Positions 25,528 to 34,073 of a stretch of DNA of 64,000 nt are shown here, piece by piece (position 1 is the stretch's first letter; the number at the start of each line of letters is the position of its first letter). This stretch comes from Sphingomonadaceae bacterium (GTDB lineage: Bacteria > Pseudomonadota > Alphaproteobacteria > Sphingomonadales > Sphingomonadaceae): assembly GCA_019239915.1 (NCBI GenBank), contig JAFAZF010000063.1, forward strand, positions 124,001 through 188,000, written 5' to 3'. The notes under the pieces are model-generated. The model worked only from the letters and a program-made list of their open reading frames with translations, ran no database searches and had not been told where the DNA came from. Position numbers and translations under genes: made by a program.

Positions 25528-26697
25528 ATGACGAGCACACCCGATCTTTCCGCCCTGTTCTCGCCATTCGCGCTGAAGTCGCTGCGCTTGCGCAACCGTA
25601 TCGTGATGTCGCCGATGACCCGGCAATTCTCGCCGGGCGGCGTGCCGATCGTCGACGTCGACGGCTATTATGCGCGCCGTGCGGCCGGGGGCACCGCACT
25701 CGTCATCACCGAGGGCATAGCCGTCGACCATCCGGTGTCGCATTATTCCGCGAAGATCCCGCACTTCTATGGCGATGGCCCGCTCGCGCGCTGGCGCTCG
25801 GTCGCGGCGGCGGTCCATGGCGAGGGCGGCGCGATCGTTCCGCAGCTCTGGCATGCGGGCCCTGCGCGACGCCGCAGCCACACCCACAATCCAGACTCCG
25901 ATTCGATGTCGCCATCGGGCCTCGCCGAAGAAGATCTCGGCAACGACAAGCCCGCCGCTGACCCAGCCAAGAAGCGCCGCCCGCCGGCGACAATGACGGA
26001 CGCGGACATCGAGGCGGTGATCGAGTCGTTCGTGGCCGGCGCGGTGACCGCCAAGGAGATCGGCTGCGACGGCGCCGAGATCCATGGCGCCCACGGCTAT
26101 CTGCTCGACCAGTTCTTCTGGGAGCGGTCCAACCGTCGTGCCGACGCGTGGGGCGGCAGCCTCGAGAACCGCATCCGCATCGGCGTCGAGATCGTCCGCC
26201 GCACGCGCGCTGCGGTGGGCGAGGATTTTGCGATCCTCTATCGCTTCAGCCAGTGGAAGAGCGCGGACTACAGCGCGCGCCTGGCCGAGACGCCCGCCGC
26301 TCTCGAGCGCATCCTCGGCCCGCTCGCCGATGCCGGCGTGGACATCTTCGACGCTTCGACGCGCCGCTTCTGGCTGCCCGAATTCGAAGGCAGCCCGCTC
26401 AACCTCGCCGGCTGGGCGAAGAAGCTCACCGGCAAGGCGAGCATGACGGTCGGCTCGGTCGGCCTCGAAGGGCCATTGGCGCTCGGCGTCGGCGAACCTG
26501 CGAGCGGAGTCGCGCTGGAGAATCTCGCCGTCCTCGCAGAGATGCTAAACCGCGATGACTTCGATCTGGTCGGCGTCGGCCGTGCGCTGCTCTCGAACCC
26601 CGACTGGGCCGATCTCGTGCGCTCCGGCAGGTTCGACGGGCTCGCCGCCTACAACCCCGCCGCCTTCGCCGACACGCTCGAGGCCGCGGACACCTGA
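25528..26697 (+). CDS. NADH:flavin oxidoreductase, Old Yellow Enzyme family
   Basis: FMN TIM-barrel reductase of 389 residues that usually reduces activated C=C bonds (enones, enoates). Motifs are LRNRIVMSPMTRQFSPGG, IVPQLWHAG, AEIHGAHGYLLDQFF (His-Gly-Ala-His substrate ligands), RADAWGGSLENRIR and VGVGRALLSNPDW for the phosphate site. Starts ATG 25528, three bases after the acyl-CoA dehydrogenase remnant, so it may once have been part of the same operon. Leads into the acyl-CoA dehydrogenase pair B. Confidence 0.92.
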   Translation: MTSTPDLSALFSPFALKSLRLRNRIVMSPMTRQFSPGGVPIVDVDGYYARRAAGGTALVITEGIAVDHPVSHYSAKIPHFYGDGPLARWRSVAAAVHGEGGAIVPQLWHAGPARRRSHTHNPDSDSMSPSGLAEEDLGNDKPAADPAKKRRPPATMTDADIEAVIESFVAGAVTAKEIGCDGAEIHGAHGYLLDQFFWERSNRRADAWGGSLENRIRIGVEIVRRTRAAVGEDFAILYRFSQWKSADYSARLAETPAALERILGPLADAGVDIFDASTRRFWLPEFEGSPLNLAGWAKKLTGKASMTVGSVGLEGPLALGVGEPASGVALENLAVLAEMLNRDDFDLVGVGRALLSNPDWADLVRSGRFDGLAAYNPAAFADTLEAADT

Positions 26698-26735
26698 GCG
26701 GACGCAGCGCCCTCTTCCCGCAGTCCGTCAAAAAG

Positions 26736-26765
26736 TATGGACATTATCAGTCGCCTCTATCCATA
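26736..26765. promoter_or_regulatory. Inverted repeat TATGGA-N18-TCCATA upstream of acyl-CoA dehydrogenase pair B
   Basis: Arms at 26736-26741 and 26760-26765. A second small repeat, CGCCT (26752-26756)/AGGCG (26765-26769), overlaps it. It lies in the 125-base gap after the OYE gene, 58 bases before the start at 26823. A possible operator or processing hairpin. Confidence 0.35.
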
Positions 26766-26822
26766 GGCGAGGAACGTGACGGGCCGCGCTGCCGCCGACT
26801 CGTCCAGCGAGAGGGTGCAGCG

Positions 26823-27959
26823 ATGGATTTCGATTGGACCGCCGACGACGTCGCCTACCGGAACGATGTCCGCAATTTCCTGGCCGAGCAGCTGCCGCCG
26901 GGCTGGAACGGCTACGACAAGCACGACCTGCCCCGCTACAAGAAGGAAGCGAAGGCATTCTGCACGGCGCTCGCCGAAAAGGGCTGGCTCACGCAGAGCT
27001 GGCCCAAGGAATATGGCGGCGGCGACGCCTCGCCGTGGCGCGCCGCGATCCTATCCGAAGAGCTGTGGCCGATCGGCGAGCCGCGCGGCTCGCAATATAT
27101 GAACGCCAACTGGATCGGGCCGGCGATCATGTTCGCGGGCACGCCCGAGCAGAAGGCCTATCATATCGGCCGCATGTCGAAGGGCGACGTGTTCTGGTGC
27201 CAAGGTTTCTCCGAACCCGATGCGGGCTCCGACCTGCCGGCGCTGCGCACCCGCGCGGTGCGCGACGGCGACGAATACGTCATCAACGGATCGAAGATCT
27301 GGACCAGCCACGTCGGCATCGCGGACTATATCTTCCTGCTCGTGCGTACCGATCCCGACGCGCCCAAGCGGGAGGGCATTTCCATCCTGCTCTTTCCGAT
27401 CGATACACCCGGGCTCGACATCCGTCACATTGACGGGTTCGTCGGCGAGCAGGCGTTCCACCATCTGATCTTCGAGGACGTCCGCGTGCCGGTCTCGTGC
27501 CGGTTGGGCGAGGAAAATCGCGGCTGGCCGATCGTTCAGCGCGCACTATCGTTCGAGCGCATCGGCGCCGCACACTACGAGACCGCGCGGCTGATCCTGG
27601 AGGACGCTGTCGCCACGGCCCAGCGCAACGGCCGGATCGAGGATCCCGAGGTGCAGACCCGCATCGGCGAGGTCACCGCGCTGATCGAAGCGGCACGCAT
27701 GCTCACCTACAAGGTGGTCGACCTGCGCGCACAGGGGCTGCCGCCGACGGCCGATTCGAACGTCGCCCGCGTCGCACAGACAACCGCGCTCCAGGAAGTC
27801 GGCATGCTGGCGGCTGACCTCCACGGCAGCGCCAGCCTCGAGTCCGGCAATGATGCCGACGTCCGCAACGTGCTCGCGTACTCGGTCGCGGCCGGCGCCA
27901 CCGAGATGCAGCTCGATCAGATCGCATCGCGCTGGCTCGATCTGCCGCGCTCGAAATAA
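26823..27959 (+). CDS. Acyl-CoA dehydrogenase, large subunit (pair B)
   Basis: FAD protein of 378 residues. N-terminal DDVAYRNDVRNFLAEQLPPGW, core FWCQGFSEPDAGSDLPALRTRA and NGSKIWTSHVGIADYIFLLVRTD. The C-terminus YSVAAGATEMQLDQIASRWL has AGATE where catalytic subunits often have EGT/EGG, so the base may be elsewhere or supplied by the partner. Starts ATG 26823 after GCGAGAGGGTGCAGCG. Followed after 11 bases by the shorter partner at 27971. Confidence 0.9.
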   Translation: MDFDWTADDVAYRNDVRNFLAEQLPPGWNGYDKHDLPRYKKEAKAFCTALAEKGWLTQSWPKEYGGGDASPWRAAILSEELWPIGEPRGSQYMNANWIGPAIMFAGTPEQKAYHIGRMSKGDVFWCQGFSEPDAGSDLPALRTRAVRDGDEYVINGSKIWTSHVGIADYIFLLVRTDPDAPKREGISILLFPIDTPGLDIRHIDGFVGEQAFHHLIFEDVRVPVSCRLGEENRGWPIVQRALSFERIGAAHYETARLILEDAVATAQRNGRIEDPEVQTRIGEVTALIEAARMLTYKVVDLRAQGLPPTADSNVARVAQTTALQEVGMLAADLHGSASLESGNDADVRNVLAYSVAAGATEMQLDQIASRWLDLPRSK

Positions 27960-27970
27960 GGACTGCTGCG

Positions 27971-28897
27971 ATGGAACTGAGACTGAACGAGATACAGCAG
28001 CAGATCGTCGACTCGATCGACCGCATCGTCGATCGCGCCGGCGGCACCGCGCACCTGGTGAAGGTGGTGGACGAGAGCGGCTTCGATCGTGCGATGTTCG
28101 ACGAGCTAGCGCAGGCAGGCTTCCTCGGACTCGCGCTTGATCTGTCGCCGCTCGACGCGACGATCGCCACCGAGCGGCTCGCCTATCACGGCGCCTATGT
28201 GCCCATGGGCGCGACCGCGCTCGTCTATCCTATGGTAACAGGTAAGGCGGCCGCAGGCCCGGTCGCGCTGGCCCCCGGCGACGACGGTGCGATCTTCCGC
28301 TACGGTCAGAACGCGAAGCATATCCTGATCGACGACGGCGACGAGGCGCTGCTGCTCGACGTGGCCGACGGCGACGTCACCGTCGTCGACAATGATCGCG
28401 CCGGCACCCCGCTCGCTCGCCTCGCGGGTAATGCCAAGGGGCGTGCGACGTCACTCGGCGCCGGATCGGGCGACAAGCTCCGCCAGTGGTGGCGGCTGGC
28501 GATCGCAGCCGAGGCCGCCGGTACGGTGCGCGGCGCGCTCAAGCTGACCGCGCGCTACCTCACCGACCGCATCCAGTTCGGCCGTCCGCTCGCGACCTTC
28601 CAGACGCTCCAGCACCGCATGTCGCACATCGCCGTGCAGAGCGAGGGCGCCTATTGGCTGGCGATGGAGGCCGCCGCGCGTCCGGACAGCCCGTCACACG
28701 CCGCGATCGCCGCCACGCGCGCGATCATGGCCGCGCGCCTCGCCTTCCGCGAGACCCACCAGATGCACGGCGCGATGGGCTTCACCCGCGAATATCCGCT
28801 GCACCTCTGGTCGATGAAGCTGCCCGCGCTCCAGCAGGAGCTCGGCGGCGCCACCGGCCACGCCCGCGCCGTCACCGCCGAGCGCTGGGCGGCGTGA
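27971..28897 (+). CDS. Acyl-CoA dehydrogenase, short partner subunit (pair B)
   Basis: Short acyl-CoA dehydrogenase-like protein of 308 residues (usual 370-400). The N-terminal and beta domains are reduced. The C-terminal helical domain is well kept: TDRIQFGRPLATFQTLQHRM, then MHGAMGFTREYPLHLWSMKL, without the YEGT segment. This is the same architecture as the partner subunit at 18951. The pair probably forms a heterotetramer in which FAD and substrate sites are shared between unlike chains (established for ChsE-type steroid enzymes; inferred here). Confidence 0.87.
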   Translation: MELRLNEIQQQIVDSIDRIVDRAGGTAHLVKVVDESGFDRAMFDELAQAGFLGLALDLSPLDATIATERLAYHGAYVPMGATALVYPMVTGKAAAGPVALAPGDDGAIFRYGQNAKHILIDDGDEALLLDVADGDVTVVDNDRAGTPLARLAGNAKGRATSLGAGSGDKLRQWWRLAIAAEAAGTVRGALKLTARYLTDRIQFGRPLATFQTLQHRMSHIAVQSEGAYWLAMEAAARPDSPSHAAIAATRAIMAARLAFRETHQMHGAMGFTREYPLHLWSMKLPALQQELGGATGHARAVTAERWAA

Positions 28898-28907
28898 CGC
28901 CGCGCGC

Positions 28908-30086
28908 GTGAACCGGCCCCAGCCCTTCCGCATCGCGATCGACCAGGCGGCGCTCGACGATCTCGCAGCGCGATTGGCGCATCCGCGCTGGCCGCCGACG
29001 TTCGGCGGCTGCTGGACCGACGGCATCGACGACGCGCATTGCCGCGCGCTGGTCGAGGCGTGGCGCGCCCTCGACTGGCGCGCGGTGGAGGAGGATCTCA
29101 ACGCCTTCCCGCAATTCCAGATCGATGTGGATGGCGAGGCGATTCATTTCGTCCACCTCAAAGGCAAAGGGCCGGCGCCCAAGCCGCTGATCCTGAGCCA
29201 CGGCTGGCCCTCGAGCTTTTCCGAGTGGTTGCGCATCGGGCCGATGCTCGCCGATCCGGGCGCGCACGGCGGCGATCCCGCGGACGCATTTGACGTGATC
29301 ATCCCCTCGCTGCCGGGCACGGGGTTCTCGGACATTCCGCGTGCGGCGGGCACCTCGCCGCGCGTCGTCGCAGGCAAGTGGGTGAAGCGGATGGCGGCGC
29401 TCGGCCATGATCGCTTCTTCGCGCATGGCTGCGACTGGGGCTCCTACGTCACGTCGCTGCTCGGCCTGCAGCATCCCGAACATGCCGTCGCGATCCACAC
29501 CGGCATGGTCAGCCTCGCTGCCCCCCGCGACGGCAGCGAGGGCGAACCGTCGCCGCACGATCGTGCCTATGCCAAGGCGCGCAAGCGCTGGCAGGAGGAA
29601 GAGCTCGGCTATATCGGCATCCAGGGCACGCGCCCGCAGACGCTCGCTTATGCCCTCACCGACAGCGCGGTCGGCCTCGCCGCCTGGATCGGCGAGAAAT
29701 GGCATCGCTGGGTCGATCCCGAGACCCCGATCGACAGGCGCGCGGTGCTCACCAACATCGCGATCTACTGGTTCACCGGCACCATCAACAGCGCCAACCG
29801 CTATTATTTCGAGAGCCGGCGCGATCCGGTGTCGCTGGCGCCCGGGCAGAAGGTCGAGGTGCCGAGCGGCTTCTTCCTCGAGCGCGCGTCGGGCGAGCGC
29901 GGCCAGTCGGTGGCGGGCCTGCCGGATCGCGCCGGCGCGCCCTCCCGCGAACGGGCCGCACGCGCGTTCAACGTGCAGCGCTGGTTCGAGGCGCCGCGCG
30001 GCGGGCATTTCCCCGCGCTCGAGGTGCCGGACCTGCTCGGCTTGGAGTTGCGCGACTTCTTCCGGCCTTATCGTGACCGGCTATAG
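28908..30086 (+). CDS. Epoxide hydrolase (EHN-domain, microsomal type)
   Basis: Alpha/beta hydrolase of 392 residues with the N-terminal EHN domain (FRIAIDQAALDDLAARLAHP..) typical of microsomal and juvenile-hormone epoxide hydrolases. Oxyanion loop HGWP (98-101), nucleophile D176 in HGCDWGSY, and histidine H367 in GGHFPALE. Two lid tyrosines would be in the NRYYFE region. Converts an epoxide to a diol. Start GTG 28908 (VNRPQPFRIA), 10 bases after the acyl-CoA dehydrogenase stop. It implies an epoxide or epoxy-acyl intermediate in the pathway or detoxification of one. Confidence 0.9.
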   Translation: MNRPQPFRIAIDQAALDDLAARLAHPRWPPTFGGCWTDGIDDAHCRALVEAWRALDWRAVEEDLNAFPQFQIDVDGEAIHFVHLKGKGPAPKPLILSHGWPSSFSEWLRIGPMLADPGAHGGDPADAFDVIIPSLPGTGFSDIPRAAGTSPRVVAGKWVKRMAALGHDRFFAHGCDWGSYVTSLLGLQHPEHAVAIHTGMVSLAAPRDGSEGEPSPHDRAYAKARKRWQEEELGYIGIQGTRPQTLAYALTDSAVGLAAWIGEKWHRWVDPETPIDRRAVLTNIAIYWFTGTINSANRYYFESRRDPVSLAPGQKVEVPSGFFLERASGERGQSVAGLPDRAGAPSRERAARAFNVQRWFEAPRGGHFPALEVPDLLGLELRDFFRPYRDRL

Positions 30087-30089
30087 CGC

Positions 30090-30554
30090 ATGAACGAAGG
30101 GCCACGTCGTGTCGTTACCGGTCTGGATGCGGGCGGACGGTCCTGCATCCTCATCGACGATCGCCGCCCGATCGCCTTTCCGGGCGGGCAGTTCGTGTGG
30201 CGCAGCCGCACCTCGCCTGCCGACAACAGCGGCAACGAGGACGCGGGCGCAGAGCCCTTCAATCGCTCCGCCATCCATGATCGCGAGGGCAGCTCGTTCG
30301 CACTGTTCACGTTCAAGCCCGAGGATGGCCTGACCGAAGTCGGCATGCACGCCACCGACACGATCGACTATGTCGTCGTGCTCCAAGGAAGGATCGAGTT
30401 CTCGACGGAAACGGGCAAGGTCGAGCTCGCGGCCGGAGATCTGCTGGTCGATCGCGGCGTCGTCCATGGCTGGCGCGCGATCGGTGACGAACCGGCGATG
30501 ACGGCGGTGGTGATGGTGCCCGCCAATCCGGTCGGCAAGGGCGGCACGCTTTAG
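30090..30554 (+). CDS. Cupin-domain protein
   Basis: Single-cupin protein of 154 residues. Motif 1 region GMHATDTIDYVVVLQGRIEF (His, Asp and downstream Glu) and motif 2 region AAGDLLVDRGVVHGWRAIGDEP (His) could hold a metal, but ligands are incomplete compared with cupin dioxygenases. An N-terminal part with GGQFVWRSRTSPADNSG precedes it. Starts three bases after the epoxide hydrolase stop, so it belongs to the same transcript. The role may be small-molecule sensing, isomerisation or lactone chemistry; unknown. Confidence 0.8.
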   Translation: MNEGPRRVVTGLDAGGRSCILIDDRRPIAFPGGQFVWRSRTSPADNSGNEDAGAEPFNRSAIHDREGSSFALFTFKPEDGLTEVGMHATDTIDYVVVLQGRIEFSTETGKVELAAGDLLVDRGVVHGWRAIGDEPAMTAVVMVPANPVGKGGTL

Positions 30555-30624
30555 AGCGCTGTTCGATCAACCTGAATCGCCTCAGCCGCTCGGGGAATGG
30601 TGATCGGTCAGGTCGAAAAAGGCG

Positions 30625-31335
30625 CTAGCCGCGCGGCCGCACGTAATCCGCTTCGAACCGCGCACCCTCGTCCAGAAAGTGATTTTGGGCGCCGGCGTAC
30701 AAAGCCTTGTAGATCGGCAGCGAGCGCGCGCTGTTCGCGAGGATTGCCGCGACGAGCGCATCGACCCGCGCGTCGAGCTGCGGAGCGGGCACGGATTCCA
30801 GCGCGAGGCCGATCGCCGCCGCTTCCCGCCCGCCAACCATCCGCGCGGTCAGCGACATCTCGCGTGCGCGCTGGATGCCCACGCGCCGCGGCAGTCGTTG
30901 GGTGAGGCCCCAGCGCGGTCGAAAGCCGATCTTCGCGTGGGTGTCGGCGAACTGAGCCTCGTCCGCCGCGACGATCAGGTCGCAACCGAGGGCGACTTCC
31001 AGCCCACCCGTGAGACACAGCCCATGAACCTTGGCGATCGTCACCTGCGCTACCGTGCCGAGCATATCGACGAAGCGCACGGCGTGGCGCTGAAAGGCAC
31101 CGTCGTCGGTCTTCCGGAACTCGGGATCGGACAGGACCTTGAGATCGGCGCCCGCCGAGAAGGCGCGCCCGGCGCCGGCGACGACGATCACGCGTACCTC
31201 CTCCGGCATCGCCTCCAGAGCGTCACCCGCTTCCCGGAAGAGCGCCGGCGACAGCGCGTTGAGCTGATCCGGTCGGTTCAGCGTGAGCGTCGCGACGGGG
31301 CCGGCGATGTTCACCCGGATGTTGGCGTAGGTCAT
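30625..31335 (-). CDS. Enoyl-CoA hydratase (crotonase), DTH/WGL-type
   Basis: Crotonase of 236 residues. AFSAGADLKVLS and TGGLEVALGCDL form the oxyanion hole with the first Glu. ADTHAKIGFRPRWGLTQRLPRRVG shows His in place of the second catalytic Glu, as in 22632 and 24305. The start is ATG 31335 (MTYANIRVN); further upstream the frame passes through a repeat arm at 31378 and is not coding. Convergent with the cupin gene. Confidence 0.87.
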   Translation of the reverse strand: MTYANIRVNIAGPVATLTLNRPDQLNALSPALFREAGDALEAMPEEVRVIVVAGAGRAFSAGADLKVLSDPEFRKTDDGAFQRHAVRFVDMLGTVAQVTIAKVHGLCLTGGLEVALGCDLIVAADEAQFADTHAKIGFRPRWGLTQRLPRRVGIQRAREMSLTARMVGGREAAAIGLALESVPAPQLDARVDALVAAILANSARSLPIYKALYAGAQNHFLDEGARFEADYVRPRG

Positions 31336-31377
31336 GCCGACGAGCCTTGGGGGAAGCGAAACCGGTATGCAATCATC

Positions 31378-31406
31378 GCCGCTCGTGCTGAGCTTGTCGA
31401 AACACT
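31378..31406. repeat. Solo arm of the GTTCGT-type repeat
   Basis: GCTCGTGCTGAGCTTGTCGA plus AACACTG matches the left arm of the inverted repeats found elsewhere in the window. The matching right arm (about 31419-31445) is badly decayed. Lies upstream of the crotonase gene and downstream of the amidohydrolase, both minus strand, in a 146-base gap with nothing else visible. Confidence 0.5.
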
Positions 31407-31481
31407 GTACTTCTTCTCGACCAGAAGAGAAGGACGACACTTCAACGAGCCCGGTGTGATCGGAGTGAGGAAGCGGCGTCG

Positions 31482-33212
31482 CTACGCCGCCTCCAGCACC
31501 TGCGCGCCACGCACCAGCCGGCCAGGAAGCGCGCCGCTATGCTCGCCGTCGCGATAGGTGACGACACCCGACTTGATCGTCGCGATATAGCCTTCGGCGG
31601 TCTGCCGCAGCCGCTTGCCGCCGCTTGGCAGATCGGCGACCACCGTCGGTGCGCGCAGCCGCAGCCGCTCGAGATCGATCACGTTGACGTCGGCCTTGGC
31701 GCCGACGACGAGCCGACCGCGATCGCCGAGCCCGACCGCGTCCGCAGGCTCGCTCGTGAGCGCCGCGATCGCCTTGCCGAGCGCGATGCGCTGCGCCCCC
31801 GCTCCCTCGCGCGTCCACCGCTCGAGGAAGAAGGTGGGAAAGCTCGCATCGCAGATCATGCCGTAGTGCGCGCCGCCGTCGGCAAGGCCCACGATCGTGT
31901 CCGGATGCGCGAGCATCGTGTGGACCGCATCCAGGTTGCCGTCGCGGTAGTTCGCGCCGGGCTGGTAGAGAATCGCGCGCCCGTCGCGTTCGAGCAGCAG
32001 GTCGTAGGCATATTCCTCGGGCGTCACGCCCAGCGCCGCCGCCTTGGTGTCGATACGGTCGGCAAGATCGGGCTCGTAATTGGGCGGATCGCCCATCGGA
32101 TAGGCGAAGCGGAACGCCTTCACCGTCTTCACCGAGACGGGGTTGGTATCCTCCGGCTCCTCGGACAGCAATTTCGCGCGCAGCGCGGGATCGCGCATCG
32201 CCGCGACCTTCTCGGCCAGCGGCAGATCGAGCAGCGGCCGGAAGCTCGGGTGCAGCGAGAAGGGATGAAAGCTGAGATCGAGGCCGTAGAGCATACCGAC
32301 CGGACGCGGCGCGACCTGGGCGCGGATCGGCAGCCCGTCCGCCGTCGCCGTGGCGAGCGCATCGAGCGACGCCTGCACCTCGCCGCGCTCGCCCGTCGGC
32401 ATCTGCATCAGCGAGTAGGAGAGCGGCCGCTCGGCGGTTTCCGCTATGCGCCGCATCAGCGCGAACTCGTCGACCGCAGGCCCGGTCACGCGCGGGATGA
32501 TCTGATAGACGCCGGTGCCGGCGTCGCGCAGCCCGGCGGCGAGCGCCAGCAGCTCGTCCTCCTCGGAGAATAGGCTCGGCGCGAGATCGCCCGCCTTCGT
32601 CCTGTGCATCATGTTGCGCGAGGTACTGACGCCGAGCGCGCCGGCGCGAATCGCCTCGGTGGTGAGCGCGCGCATCCGCTCGAGATCCTCGGCATTGGGC
32701 GGCTCGTAGCCCGCCGCCCGCTCGCCCATCACGAACACCCGCAGCGCCGAATGCGGCAACTGCGTTGCGACGTCGATATCGAGGCGGCGCTGGTCGAGCG
32801 CATCGAGATATTCGGGGAAGGTCTCCCAGTTCCACGGCAAGCCCTCGGCCATCACTACCTCGGGCACGTCCTCGACGCCTTCCATCACCGCGACGAGGAT
32901 GTCGCGCTGATCGGGTTTGCAAGGAGCGAAGCCGACGCCGCAATTGCCCATCAGCACCGTCGTCACGCCATGGTTGGACGACGGCGCCATGCGCGTCTCC
33001 CACATCGCCTGACCATCGAAATGGGTGTGGACGTCGACGAAGCCTGGCGTGACGAACTTGCCGGCAGCATCGATCTCCTCGGCGCCGCGACCATCGACCG
33101 CGCCCACGGCCGCGATCGCGCCGTCCTTGATCGCGACATCGGCAACCCGGCCGTCGCCGCCGAGGCCATCCACCACCGTGCCGCCGCGGATGATGAGATC
33201 ATAGTCGTTCAT
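31482..33212 (-). CDS. Amidohydrolase family, N-acyl-D-amino-acid deacylase (D-aminoacylase)-like
   Basis: Metal-dependent hydrolase of 576 residues. Composite barrel: N-terminal DYDLIIRGGTVVDGLGGDGR strand domain, metal motif HTHFDG near residue 68, then SNHGVTTVLMGNCGVGFAPC where a Cys metal ligand of D-aminoacylases is expected, and LADGGAHYGMICDASFPT with the catalytic Asp region. The C-terminus returns to the strand domain (IKSGVVTYRDGE). Start ATG 33212 with AAGGAGAGG upstream. Divergent from the Crp/Fnr regulator. The substrate may be an N-acyl amino acid or another amide; context is mixed. Confidence 0.88.
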   Translation of the reverse strand: MNDYDLIIRGGTVVDGLGGDGRVADVAIKDGAIAAVGAVDGRGAEEIDAAGKFVTPGFVDVHTHFDGQAMWETRMAPSSNHGVTTVLMGNCGVGFAPCKPDQRDILVAVMEGVEDVPEVVMAEGLPWNWETFPEYLDALDQRRLDIDVATQLPHSALRVFVMGERAAGYEPPNAEDLERMRALTTEAIRAGALGVSTSRNMMHRTKAGDLAPSLFSEEDELLALAAGLRDAGTGVYQIIPRVTGPAVDEFALMRRIAETAERPLSYSLMQMPTGERGEVQASLDALATATADGLPIRAQVAPRPVGMLYGLDLSFHPFSLHPSFRPLLDLPLAEKVAAMRDPALRAKLLSEEPEDTNPVSVKTVKAFRFAYPMGDPPNYEPDLADRIDTKAAALGVTPEEYAYDLLLERDGRAILYQPGANYRDGNLDAVHTMLAHPDTIVGLADGGAHYGMICDASFPTFFLERWTREGAGAQRIALGKAIAALTSEPADAVGLGDRGRLVVGAKADVNVIDLERLRLRAPTVVADLPSGGKRLRQTAEGYIATIKSGVVTYRDGEHSGALPGRLVRGAQVLEAA

Positions 33213-33274
33213 GACGGCATCCTCTCCTTGTGCTTTCCTTCTACCGCACGCCGCTGGTCCGAAATGTCGCCTGG

Positions 33275-33304
33275 TTGACAATTGGCCGCGCGGTGGGCGA
33301 AAAT
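33275..33304 (+). promoter_or_regulatory. Probable promoter of the Crp/Fnr gene, TTGACA-N18-GAAAAT
   Basis: A consensus -35 TTGACA at 33275-33280 and GAAAAT at 33299-33304 as a fair -10 (four of six). The expected transcription start is at about 33311, the ATG of the regulator itself, so the mRNA may be leaderless. This fits the lack of any SD. Confidence 0.45.
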
Positions 33305-33309
33305 TTTCG
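33298..33309. promoter_or_regulatory. 12-bp palindrome CGAAAATTTTCG overlapping the -10
   Basis: Perfect palindrome at 33298-33309, directly over the proposed -10 and one base before the regulator ATG. Binding there would block transcription, as expected for an autorepressor or a regulator of the divergent amidohydrolase. It does not match the classical Crp (TGTGA-N6-TCACA) or Fnr (TTGAT-N4-ATCAA) sites. Confidence 0.45.
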
Positions 33310-33310
33310 A

Positions 33311-33982
33311 ATGGATCGGCTCGACCTGCTGCGGCTCGAACGGGACAGCTGGTTCGGCGCGCTGCCGGGCGAGCGCCGCGCCGCGCTGCTTGCGCGTCTC
33401 CGCACGCGCGACACGGATCACGGCACGCGGATCTACCGGCTCGGCGATCGGCCAAACGGCCTCCACGTCGTGCTCGACGGACGCGTGCAGTTGGTCAGCT
33501 ATTCCGCCGACGGCGGAGAGATGGTCGGCATGATCGTCAAACCCGGGCGCTGGTTCGGCGAGCTCTCCGTGCTCGACGGCAAGCCGCGGCCGCACGATGC
33601 GATCGCGGTCGGTACCACCCGCCTCGGACACCTTCCCATCGCCGAGATCGCCGCGCTCGCGGAGCGTGCGCCGCTATTCTGGCGCGAACTCGCGCTGCTG
33701 ACCTGCGCGCATCAGCGGCTCAGCATCAGGGATACGGCGCGGACACGCTCGCAGCCGGCCATCGTGCGCCTCGCCATCCTGCTCGCCGGCAACGCCAGCC
33801 CGGCGGATCCCATCGTGCGGATCACGCAGGACGAGCTCGCCCGCACCGTCGGCATCTCGCGACAGCATGCCAATCGCCTCCTCGCCCAGCTCGGCGAGCG
33901 CGGACTGGTGCGCCGCGTCTATGGGGCTATCGAGATCGCCGATCCGCAGGGGCTGCGCGATTTCGCCGATCAAGCCGACTGA
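33311..33982 (+). CDS. Crp/Fnr family transcriptional regulator
   Basis: Regulator of 223 residues. The N-terminal cyclic-nucleotide-binding-like domain has GTRIYRLGDRPNGLHVVLDGRV and KPGRWFGELSVLDGKPRPHDA. The RxSxx pattern for cAMP contact is not intact, and there are no Fnr cysteines, so the signal is unknown. The C-terminal winged helix is ITQDELARTVGISRQHANRLLAQLGERGLVRR. Start ATG 33311; GTG 33293 is an alternative. No SD, see the promoter entry. Next to the amidohydrolase (divergent) and the transketolase operon, which begins 91 bases downstream and may be its target. Confidence 0.87.
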   Translation: MDRLDLLRLERDSWFGALPGERRAALLARLRTRDTDHGTRIYRLGDRPNGLHVVLDGRVQLVSYSADGGEMVGMIVKPGRWFGELSVLDGKPRPHDAIAVGTTRLGHLPIAEIAALAERAPLFWRELALLTCAHQRLSIRDTARTRSQPAIVRLAILLAGNASPADPIVRITQDELARTVGISRQHANRLLAQLGERGLVRRVYGAIEIADPQGLRDFADQAD

Positions 33983-34073
33983 AATCGTACGCTGGGCCGA
34001 TTGCATTGCGCGCGATCCTTCTGCACATCCTGCGCGATCGGATGGCGCATAATGAACCGGGAGCGGGACGGTC

